Source of the DNA: Verrucomicrobia bacterium 12-59-8
GTDB taxonomy: Bacteria > Verrucomicrobiota > Verrucomicrobiae > Verrucomicrobiales > Verrucomicrobiaceae
Reading direction: 5' to 3'
Assembly: GCA_002279765.1 (NCBI GenBank)
Contig: NCCR01000182.1
Coordinates: forward strand, 1-8,455
DNA: 8,455 bases
Shown: one piece after another, positions 1 through 5,892 of the stretch
Numbering within the stretch: position 1 is the stretch's first letter
Layout: each line of letters starts with the position of its first letter
Notes under the pieces: generated by a model
What the model saw: only the letters and a program-made list of their open reading frames with translations
Database searches by the model: none
Told to the model about the DNA's origin: nothing
Translations under genes and position numbers: made by a program

Positions 1-1
1 T

Positions 2-664
2 GAGGTGAAGCTGCTGCTGGCGGGCGTGAAGGGTGCGGCTGGGCTGGCGGTGAAACTGCTCTATGGCTGTGGGTTACGGGTAGCGGAGGTGCTGGCACTG
101 CGGGTCAAGGATGTGGATGTCAGCGGTGGCAAGATTGAGGTGCGGGGTGGCAAAGGGGATAAAGACCGGGTGATCACGCTGCCGAAAAGCCTGCTACACT
201 CGATCGAAGAGCATTTGAAGCAGGTGCGGGCCGTCTTTGATGCCGACCGCCGAGACGGGGTGCCGGGCGTGGCGATGCCGAAGGCCTATGATGTGAAGAA
301 CCCAAAAGCCGCAGAGAGCTGGCCATGGTTTTGGTTTCTCCCCTCCGCCAAAGTATGGGATGACCTGGAGCGGGATGGCAGCCCGCGCTCTGGCGCACGT
401 GCTTACGGGCGTGGGCGGCATCACCTACATGAGATCGCGGTCACACGGGAGCTGGAACGTGCGGTGAAGCTAGCAGGACTGAGCAAGCGTGTCACCGCTC
501 ATGTGCTGCGGCATTCGTTCGCGACCCATCTCGTGCTTCGGGGGATCGACATCCGCAGCGTGCAGCAGCTCCTCGGCCACTCCGACGTGCGTACGACGGA
601 GATTTACACTGCACTCGCCAAAGCGATGCGCGGGGAGATCACCAGCCCGCTGGATGATCTGTGA
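2..664 (+). CDS. Integron-integrase-family (IntI-like) tyrosine recombinase, C-terminal part
   Basis: This is the catalytic half of a site-specific tyrosine recombinase, cut by the left edge: the frame is open from base 2, so the first GTG at base 5 is probably internal. Counting from that GTG, the catalytic set is complete: R25 in GLRVAE, a lysine in GGKGDKDR (K50 or K53), H166 and R169 in HVLRHSFATH, H192 in LLGHSD, and nucleophile Y201 in TTEIYT. The IntI hallmark is present between the two catalytic blocks: a WPWFW segment (106-110) followed by PRSG and an HH pair (139-140), the patch that in integron integrases reads the folded attC site. The ending SPLDDL matches the IntI-type SPLD end. 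The stretch from WPWFW to HH is about ten residues longer than in IntI1 as I remember it. About 110 N-terminal residues would be missing compared with a full IntI. It could also be an IntI-like recombinase of another mobile element, since no attI or attC is visible here. Confidence 0.88.
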   Translation, partial: EVKLLLAGVKGAAGLAVKLLYGCGLRVAEVLALRVKDVDVSGGKIEVRGGKGDKDRVITLPKSLLHSIEEHLKQVRAVFDADRRDGVPGVAMPKAYDVKNPKAAESWPWFWFLPSAKVWDDLERDGSPRSGARAYGRGRHHLHEIAVTRELERAVKLAGLSKRVTAHVLRHSFATHLVLRGIDIRSVQQLLGHSDVRTTEIYTALAKAMRGEITSPLDDL

Positions 665-973
665 GAAATTGATACCGGGCATGATGGGCGCATATCAGTA
701 AAGCAAGTCACTGACAATCAATCAATAACTACTCTCCTAACGCCGTCCGTATTTGGCGCGTGATTGTCAGCGGATCAGCACTTGGTTCAGCCGCCTCCCC
801 TTTGGAAAATGGCAGCTTATCAGCGGCCTTACTGCTTGTAGGGACTGCGCCACGCACAGGCAGATCCGGCGGCACTCCTACAACGGCGCACCTATTTTGA
901 GTCGTTCCACTTTCATGCGACCTCCCTGCCACACTCCATCCTCTGAAGACAGCGAATCTTCACACAACCTCAT
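665..973. other. Convergent intergenic region
   Basis: This 309-base gap lies between the stop of the recombinase gene and the stop of the AsmA-like gene on the other strand, so both genes end here. It holds the inverted repeat at 711-770, listed separately. I see no classical GC-hairpin-plus-T-run terminator for either gene. The open frames crossing it have no recognisable protein signature. No convincing attC or attI site was found. The 3' half (about 780-960) looks like featureless spacer, or a decayed gene too degraded to recognise. Confidence 0.6.
711..770. repeat. Perfect 10-bp inverted repeat with 40-base interior
   Basis: CTGACAATCA at 711-720 is the exact reverse complement of TGATTGTCAG at 761-770. 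Inside it, CGCC (741-744) can pair with GGCG (755-758), giving a smaller nested hairpin placed asymmetrically near the right arm. The structure sits 47 bases after the recombinase stop codon, between convergent genes. It may be a bidirectional transcription end, a recombination site or a remnant of a small mobile element. The arms and their position are seen directly; the function is unknown. Confidence 0.55.
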
Positions 974-3661
974 TCAGTTTCCAAACAACGCCCGCGGCTT
1001 CGGCGGAGGCGGATTCACCTTCGCTTTCGCCGGACTTCCGCCAATCCGCTGCGCTTCGAGCAGTTGCTTCTCCGTGGGAGGCTTGCGTTCATCCTTGTTG
1101 CCACCACCAAAGATGCGCGGAGACCATTTGGTGTCATTCAGCGTACCCGAGCCCTTGTAGGCCAGCAGCTGGGTCACCGGAAACAGCAGGATGCCCAGGC
1201 CGCGCATGCGCACCTCGGCGTTGAAATCGATGTCATCGCGGATGAAGTCCACATTGCCACGGCTGAAGATGCGAAAGGCGCTGGACTCGGCCTCAACGTT
1301 CTCCGTGACGATGAAACCATCGGACACCTCAAAGGTGCAGTCCGCTTTCTTCGCCACGTTGTAGCCCTTGATCGGAGCAGGAAGGAACGCCCCGATGATG
1401 GGCGTCAGCGGCCCGAGCACCGGCAGAGCAAGGAGGTTGCCATTGACGATGATCAGCGCGCCGCCGCCCTTCAGCGCCTTCCAGTCATTCATGCGCCCCG
1501 TGAATTTAAAGTGGCCGCTGATGTCGCCCACACTTTCATTGCCCGGAGAGTACACCTGCGCAAAGCGCTGGAAGCTCAGGGCATTCATGCGCAGTTCGCC
1601 GTCATAGGTGCTCGGATCACGGTTGTCGTTCAAAGTACATTTCAAAGTCATGCCCCCGCCGAGCACATCCCCCGCGATGTCGATGCGCGCGATCCCCTCC
1701 CGGTTATGGACATCCGCCCGCACCTCCTCAAATGGCAGCATGCGGCCAAACACGCTGTAGGGGAAGCGTCCGGCCCGCACCTCCACGTCATAACTCCTCA
1801 CCCCGGGCGTTAGATTCACCATGCCTTTCGCATGCAGGGTGTCGCCAAACAGGCGCCCGTTGAAATCAAAGTTCAACATGTTGCCGAGGATGTGAACGTC
1901 TCCATAGGGCGCATTGACCGGATAGTCCTCGTTCCACAGCACGTAATGCGCGCCACCCACCGGATTTTTGAAATCGACCTTGTAGTTGTTGAACTGTGGA
2001 TTGTTCTTGTAGCCGATCGTGCCGTCGGCGGTCACGTCCGTGCCGGGGGAAAAGCGGTACTGGGCGATCTGATCCGCCACCTTCGGCGCAAACGCACGCA
2101 CGATGCCCGCCGCATCCGCAACCGTATGCACATTGACGAGCCGCAGCCACTTTTCGTCGTCATGATCATTCACGAACACCAGCTCAGCCTCCGCTGGGCC
2201 ATCCGGACGCTGCACTCGCACATTGGCATAATTTTGAATGTCCCCGAACAGTGCCAGATCCATCTCGGCGGAATCAAACGGCACATCCTTGTAGCGAAAG
2301 TTGCGCAGAACACCGTGGCCGGAGCTGGGACAGTCGTGCAGTTTGAGTGTCGGACCGGCACAGGCCAGTTGAACATCGATCTGCGAGGTGTCATCGAAGG
2401 CAAAGCGTTGGATGATCTCACGCGTTTTCGGCAGCAGCACGAAAGGCAGAAACACATTCGGGTCCATGCGGAGCACCAGATTAGCTTTAAAGCCCTGCGT
2501 CCGGTGATGCATTGCATCCAGCGCCAAGGTGCCGGTCTTGTGCTTCAGCAGCGCATCACGCACAAAGATGCCCTCAGTATTGGCCCCAAGAGTCAGGCTG
2601 AGTGAATTGAATACCTCCCCGCGGCTGCCAAACCGACCGCAGTCCAGCCTGCCCGTCACCTCGGCGGGCAGAAAATCCTCCGGCTTGGGTTTTGTCAAAA
2701 AGATGCTGCCTTCCAGCGCCAGTTGCGGTGCTTCATAAAACACCACCTCGCGCAGTTGCTCGCTGCTGAAAAACGCCCGCGCTAGACCCGGCAGGTCGGC
2801 GCTCGAAGTCAGCCGGAAACGCAAGTGCTCCGCGCCGATACGCCAGGTGGCGGTGGCCTCCAGCATGCCCAGATGATCGCGCAGATGCAGCCGCTTCAGA
2901 TCAACAAACCCGCCGTCGTACTCCGCCTCCGCCACGAGTTCCTTCCAGACATAATCCTCAAACTCCAGCCCGTCCGCCTGGAACAAAAGCTCCGCCTTCA
3001 GCTCCTGTGGCCGGTCCAGCGCACCGGACACCTTCACACTCAGAGTGGGCACATGCGGCGCTCGAAACCGTGCCAGCCAGTCCAGCCCATGCTGGATCTG
3101 CACTCGGTGCTCACGCATGGCGCTCAGCCGCTCCTGCGCACTCGGGCCCGGCTGGTCTGACTTTGACTGCGGCAGTTCCAGCACGCCGCTGATCAATATA
3201 TGCAGTCCGTCGGACAGCAATCCCTCTGCATGCCGGATGTCCAGCCGCCGCTCTTCCAGCAAGGCCCGCGCACTGAGATCCTTCAGCTCGATCACCGTCA
3301 GCTCGGGCCGTTCCGGGTCCACCGGCAGCGCCATGCTTGCATGCAGCAGCTCCAGTCCGTCAATTTTGACCCTGCCCTCCACCAAGCTGCCAAAATCCAC
3401 ATCCAGATTCAATCGGTCCACCGACGCCACGATATTCTGTTTGCTCGCGTCATTGAACACCTTCACACCGCGTGCCACCAGCCCGCCAAACGGATTCACC
3501 GTCAGGTGCTCGAAATTCAGATGCACACCATGCTGCGCCAGTTCACCGGTGACAAATCCATGCCAGCTCTCATGGAAGGCTCTCGTGTTGAAATACACGC
3601 CGCCCGCCAGCACAAAACTGGCGACCACAAACAGCAATAGACGGCGCAGGAAACGGAGCAT
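974..3661 (-). CDS. AsmA-like inner-membrane-anchored periplasmic protein (AsmA/YhdP/TamB superfamily)
   Basis: An 895-residue protein probably anchored in the inner membrane and spanning the periplasm. Residues 1-6 carry arginines and 7-24 form one hydrophobic segment, as expected for an N-terminal signal anchor. Residues of about 30-115 look like the AsmA-type N-terminal module: a Gly-rich stretch leading to a valine-rich strand, then paired strands with alternating hydrophobics. The middle is a long series of beta strands without enzyme motifs. Residues of about 693-852 resemble the AsmA-like C-terminal module, with GDISGHFKFTG and KGGGALIIVNGN followed by a leucine/proline stretch (LPVLGPLTPIIG). 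The tail after about 853 is Lys/Pro-rich and probably disordered. Family members such as AsmA, YhdP and TamB support outer-membrane lipid transport or assembly. The ATG is supported by GGAG at 3670-3667, five bases upstream. The upstream neighbour on the same strand encodes a lipoprotein. The exact subfamily and cargo cannot be read from the sequence. Confidence 0.82.
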   Translation of the reverse strand: MLRFLRRLLLFVVASFVLAGGVYFNTRAFHESWHGFVTGELAQHGVHLNFEHLTVNPFGGLVARGVKVFNDASKQNIVASVDRLNLDVDFGSLVEGRVKIDGLELLHASMALPVDPERPELTVIELKDLSARALLEERRLDIRHAEGLLSDGLHILISGVLELPQSKSDQPGPSAQERLSAMREHRVQIQHGLDWLARFRAPHVPTLSVKVSGALDRPQELKAELLFQADGLEFEDYVWKELVAEAEYDGGFVDLKRLHLRDHLGMLEATATWRIGAEHLRFRLTSSADLPGLARAFFSSEQLREVVFYEAPQLALEGSIFLTKPKPEDFLPAEVTGRLDCGRFGSRGEVFNSLSLTLGANTEGIFVRDALLKHKTGTLALDAMHHRTQGFKANLVLRMDPNVFLPFVLLPKTREIIQRFAFDDTSQIDVQLACAGPTLKLHDCPSSGHGVLRNFRYKDVPFDSAEMDLALFGDIQNYANVRVQRPDGPAEAELVFVNDHDDEKWLRLVNVHTVADAAGIVRAFAPKVADQIAQYRFSPGTDVTADGTIGYKNNPQFNNYKVDFKNPVGGAHYVLWNEDYPVNAPYGDVHILGNMLNFDFNGRLFGDTLHAKGMVNLTPGVRSYDVEVRAGRFPYSVFGRMLPFEEVRADVHNREGIARIDIAGDVLGGGMTLKCTLNDNRDPSTYDGELRMNALSFQRFAQVYSPGNESVGDISGHFKFTGRMNDWKALKGGGALIIVNGNLLALPVLGPLTPIIGAFLPAPIKGYNVAKKADCTFEVSDGFIVTENVEAESSAFRIFSRGNVDFIRDDIDFNAEVRMRGLGILLFPVTQLLAYKGSGTLNDTKWSPRIFGGGNKDERKPPTEKQLLEAQRIGGSPAKAKVNPPPPKPRALFGN

Positions 3662-3666
3662 GAACG

Positions 3667-3670
3667 CTCC
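3667..3670 (-). promoter_or_regulatory. Ribosome binding site for the AsmA-like gene
   Basis: On the minus strand GGAG lies five bases before the ATG at 3661-3659. It is the clearest Shine-Dalgarno element in the window and fixes the start of the 895-residue frame. Confidence 0.6.
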
Positions 3671-3702
3671 AAGTTACCCAAGCCCCCCGAACTCACAAGC
3701 TC

Positions 3703-3752
3703 TGGATAAACAACTGTCAACGACCGTCAACAACGGTAAACCACCGTCATCT
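3703..3752 (-). promoter_or_regulatory. Four tandem 10-bp repeats with candidate promoter upstream of the AsmA-like gene
   Basis: Read on the minus strand, bases 3752-3713 split into four consecutive 10-mers: AGATGACGGT, GGTTTACCGT, TGTTGACGGT and CGTTGACAGT. Against a consensus of nGTTGACGGT they have one, two, zero and one mismatches. The 10-bp period places each unit on the same face of the helix, the usual arrangement for cooperative binding by response regulators of the OmpR/PhoB type. A possible promoter is embedded: TTGACG (3730-3725), a 16-base spacer, then TATCCA (3708-3703), which would give a leader of roughly 35 bases. The region lies just after the lipoprotein stop, so the AsmA-like gene may have its own regulated promoter. 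The repeats are seen directly; the promoter and binding roles are inferred. Confidence 0.45.
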
Positions 3753-3765
3753 CCCCACGCAGCCC

Positions 3766-4506
3766 TCAGCGATACTGCTCCGGCCTGCCGACGGGAAAAA
3801 ATCCCAGAGGTGCAATCTGGCTGGCGCGCAACTTTTCCGGCCCGATGCTCGGCGCATCTGCAGCCAGAAACACCGCCAGTTGAATCAAACCCGCACGCCC
3901 CTGCGGGCTGGTGTCAAACAACACCGCATCGCTGTCCACCTGCTTGAACAGCAGCGCCCCCTGTGCCGCATGATCCAGCACCAGCGTACCACGCGGCTCC
4001 ACGCGCAGGCTGCCACGCCCGAGTGAGGCAGTGCGTCCTGTCTGGGCATCTTTACCATCGACGCCCACGCCAAGTTCCAGCGGCATCGGCGTACGGTTTT
4101 TCAGCACGATGCGATATGCCTGATTGGGCAGTCCGGCCACAAACAGAATGCCGCCACAGAGGTGCGATTCCAGCCACTTGCCCGACGCCACATCCTGCAC
4201 GCCGAGATCCACCGTGCCATCCCCCATGCGTGCAAGCCCGCGCTGCGTTTCCGGCACGTCGCCCTGACGTTCCACCATGCGCCTGACTTGCTCCGGCGCA
4301 GCATACACCACGCGGGCCACCATGTGGGGCGTCGTCGTCGTTTGCGAAGCACGGCCCGGAACTCCCTGATGGTACAGATTCGCATCCTGCTGCCAGGCCG
4401 GCCGCAGTGTGGCGATGCTGCTTCCACACGATGCCAGCAGTCCGGTGCCTGCTGCTGTCACTACTTTGATCCATGCCATTGATCTGCCTGCGTTCCTTGA
4501 AGTCAT
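3766..4506 (-). CDS. Predicted lipoprotein of unknown function
   Basis: A 246-residue protein with a lipoprotein signal: a hydrophobic stretch followed by the lipobox L24-A25-S26-C27, so C27 would be lipidated and followed by Gly-Ser-Ser. The mature protein starts with a flexible Gln/Thr-rich part (TTTT at 56-59). It then looks like a beta-sandwich around 115-215, with a pattern resembling one I recall from uncharacterised bacterial proteins: a strand ending KNRTP, then VGVDGKDAQTG (147-157), a second glycine-rich strand, and FKQVDSDAV before a final hydrophobic strand (LIQLAVFLAA). No catalytic motif is evident. The start ATG at 4506 overlaps the stop of the upstream regulator gene as ATGA, which implies translational coupling. 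An internal ATG at 4479 (residue 10) would give a more compact signal peptide and has AGG about seven bases upstream, so it is a real alternative. The gene was judged by composition and motifs only; I do not know a function. Confidence 0.75.
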   Translation of the reverse strand: MTSRNAGRSMAWIKVVTAAGTGLLASCGSSIATLRPAWQQDANLYHQGVPGRASQTTTTPHMVARVVYAAPEQVRRMVERQGDVPETQRGLARMGDGTVDLGVQDVASGKWLESHLCGGILFVAGLPNQAYRIVLKNRTPMPLELGVGVDGKDAQTGRTASLGRGSLRVEPRGTLVLDHAAQGALLFKQVDSDAVLFDTSPQGRAGLIQLAVFLAADAPSIGPEKLRASQIAPLGFFPVGRPEQYR

Positions 4507-5156
4507 GCTGAATGCTCTGTTATCTTGATTTGAAAAGTAACACGCACCAGACCCGACACTTCTTCCACCGAACGGCGCACCTCGCAGCCCAGCAGACGCT
4601 CGATCATTTCACATTCAAGTTCATCCACGATGCCGTAACGCGCCGCCAGTTCCCGCAGCGGCCGGTGATGCTCCACCAGCACGAGATGCCCTTGAGCATC
4701 CGTCTCACAGGCGCTCATGCAGCCATCCGCGCTGCGCAGCCGGGCCAGTAGCCGGGCACGCTCCTCCAAAGTCGTGGCTTTGGCCAGTTTGGCACCCAAT
4801 GCCTCCCCCTTGGACTGGAAATAGGTGAACAGCAGCTTCGGCGGCGCACTTTCGCCAAAGACCCGCTCAGCCGTTGTCAGCAGATCCAGCGTCAGGTTCG
4901 GCCCGCTGCCCAGGAAAAGTGCGTCCGCTTTGAATGTAAGACGGTACAGTTTTTCGGGCCGCCCTGCAGCCTTGGGCCGGCGCCAGGTGTCCAGAAAACC
5001 TGTCTTTTCCAAGGCCACACAGTGCTGCTTCACCCCCATGTAGCTCATCTTCATCGCCGTACACAGCTCCGTCACCGTCATGCCCGTGGAATGCTTCAGG
5101 CGCTGGACGATGTCCAGCACTGGCGAGTGCAGCATTTCTCGGAGCAGGTTCAGCAT
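4503..5156 (-). CDS. Winged-helix transcriptional regulator, SufR/ArsR-like, with atypical cysteines
   Basis: A 217-residue regulator. Residues of about 10-60 form a helix-turn-helix (TVTELCTAMKMSYMGVKQH, then a recognition helix leading into LEKTGFL), and the wing carries GRPEKLYRLT (65-74), typical of SufR-type and related ArsR-like regulators. The C-terminal part (about 100-215) follows the same family's layout, with HHRPLRELAARYGIVDELE followed by ERLLG. In the iron-sulfur-sensing members I recall, a cysteine sits before the proline in that segment and another in a C-x-F-x-I strand near the end. Here those places hold R165 and V206. Cysteines occur instead at 146, 150 (a CxxxC), 182 and 191. 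It may bind a metal or cluster differently, sense thiols or a ligand, or have no cofactor. The stop overlaps the lipoprotein start by four bases (ATGA). No strong Shine-Dalgarno lies before the ATG. A palindrome just upstream may be its own operator. Confidence 0.8.
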   Translation of the reverse strand: MLNLLREMLHSPVLDIVQRLKHSTGMTVTELCTAMKMSYMGVKQHCVALEKTGFLDTWRRPKAAGRPEKLYRLTFKADALFLGSGPNLTLDLLTTAERVFGESAPPKLLFTYFQSKGEALGAKLAKATTLEERARLLARLRSADGCMSACETDAQGHLVLVEHHRPLRELAARYGIVDELECEMIERLLGCEVRRSVEEVSGLVRVTFQIKITEHSA

Positions 5157-5170
5157 GGTAGGTGGCTCTC

Positions 5171-5208
5171 AAACTAGCGCCGCTGCCCGTCAGACGCAAT
5201 ACTGCGTC
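5171..5208 (-). promoter_or_regulatory. Palindrome and possible promoter upstream of the regulator gene
   Basis: GACGCA (5193-5198) and TGCGTC (5203-5208) form a perfect 6-bp dyad around ATAC. This lies in the 58-base gap between the DUF1826-like stop and the regulator start. On the minus strand a weak promoter-like pair overlaps it: TTGCGT (5199-5194), a 17-base spacer, then TAGTTT (5176-5171). A dyad over a -35 element just before a regulator gene is a typical autorepression arrangement. No T-run follows, so it is a poor terminator. The dyad is seen; the promoter and operator roles are tentative. Confidence 0.35.
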
Positions 5209-5214
5209 CTGCCT

Positions 5215-5892
5215 TCAACTGATCAGCAGCAGACGCGGCGGCAGTCCGGGTACGGTCGCCGGAGCACGGTGAATGCACGGGGGCACTGGACTGCCCGGAT
5301 ATTCGGTGGCAATACGCCAGAGATGGCCCAGACCAAAAGAAAACGGCCGGGAATGGGGCAGCGCCGTGTAATGCAGATCCAGATAATTTTCGTTCAGGTA
5401 GTCACGAAAGCCCTCGCCATCCTCTCCACCATAAAGGTTCAGCAGTTCCTTGCGAAATTCAGGCACATCCACCCGCCGCATCGCCTCTTCATTACGCAGC
5501 CCTTCAGAGGTGGTTCCGAAGTAGGTACACAGATAGGTGTCCGCCTCCACGGTGGCGCTGTCCACATGCCATGACTGCACATCGGTCCGCAGCAGCTCGC
5601 TCTCGATCTCGTTCACATACCCGTTGATGCAATCAAGGCTCGGCTGCAGCTCGCGGCTGCGCAGCAGTTCCTGGTCCTGCCGCAGAATCTCGCGCGCCAC
5701 ACGGCCAGCGTCGCTCAAATCAAGCGCCAGAAGACACTCCTCATCCAGGCTCGTGATCCCCCTCCCTAACCCCAGTTTTTCCACGATCTCGCCGAAATCG
5801 CCCGGCAGCCTGCGCTCCCAGCACAAAGCATTGATGACGCCTCCAAAAGGTGTCATGACCAGCTCCTCAAAACTGCCCACCTGCTTGATCAT
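5215..5892 (-). CDS. DUF1826-like protein with HxD...H...R pattern
   Basis: A 225-residue, apparently soluble protein of unknown biochemical function. Its layout recalls DUF1826 proteins: an N-terminal aromatic/Arg segment (ALCWERRLP, 22-30), a helical middle, then SWHVD followed by LCTYFGTTSEGL (107-132), and a C-terminal PPCIHRAPATVPGLPPRLLL (204-223). H109 and D111 (HxD), H208 and R220 have the order and spacing of the metal ligands and the 2-oxoglutarate-binding arginine in Fe(II)/2-oxoglutarate oxygenases of the cupin fold. That enzymatic reading is my inference, and the DUF1826 assignment is from remembered pattern, not a search. There is an extra segment of about 45 residues (roughly 143-187) between the two conserved blocks. 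No signal peptide or membrane helix is seen. The start ATG overlaps the stop of the radical SAM gene by four bases (ATGA), so the two products are probably made together and may act on the same substrate. Confidence 0.6.
   Translation of the reverse strand: MIKQVGSFEELVMTPFGGVINALCWERRLPGDFGEIVEKLGLGRGITSLDEECLLALDLSDAGRVAREILRQDQELLRSRELQPSLDCINGYVNEIESELLRTDVQSWHVDSATVEADTYLCTYFGTTSEGLRNEEAMRRVDVPEFRKELLNLYGGEDGEGFRDYLNENYLDLHYTALPHSRPFSFGLGHLWRIATEYPGSPVPPCIHRAPATVPGLPPRLLLIS

Noticed and set aside
735..850. Possible attC site beginning with TCCTAAC
   Set aside because: The first base does not fit RYYYAAC, no proper GTTRRRY partner follows at a suitable distance, and the expected inner paired boxes are absent.
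753..1160. 135-codon + strand open frame after the recombinase gene
   Set aside because: It runs into the AsmA-like gene on the opposite strand, its composition is unlike a folded protein, and I see no start signal.
1064..2605. Two long + strand open frames (1064-1813 and 1832-2605)
   Set aside because: Both are antisense to the AsmA-like gene, have shadow-like composition and no protein signature, while the minus-strand frame has an anchor, a ribosome site and family patterns.
3723..3737. ACCGT-CAACA-ACGGT hairpin as a terminator of the lipoprotein gene
   Set aside because: The stem is only five base pairs and no T-run follows on the minus strand. It is better explained as part of the 10-bp repeat array.
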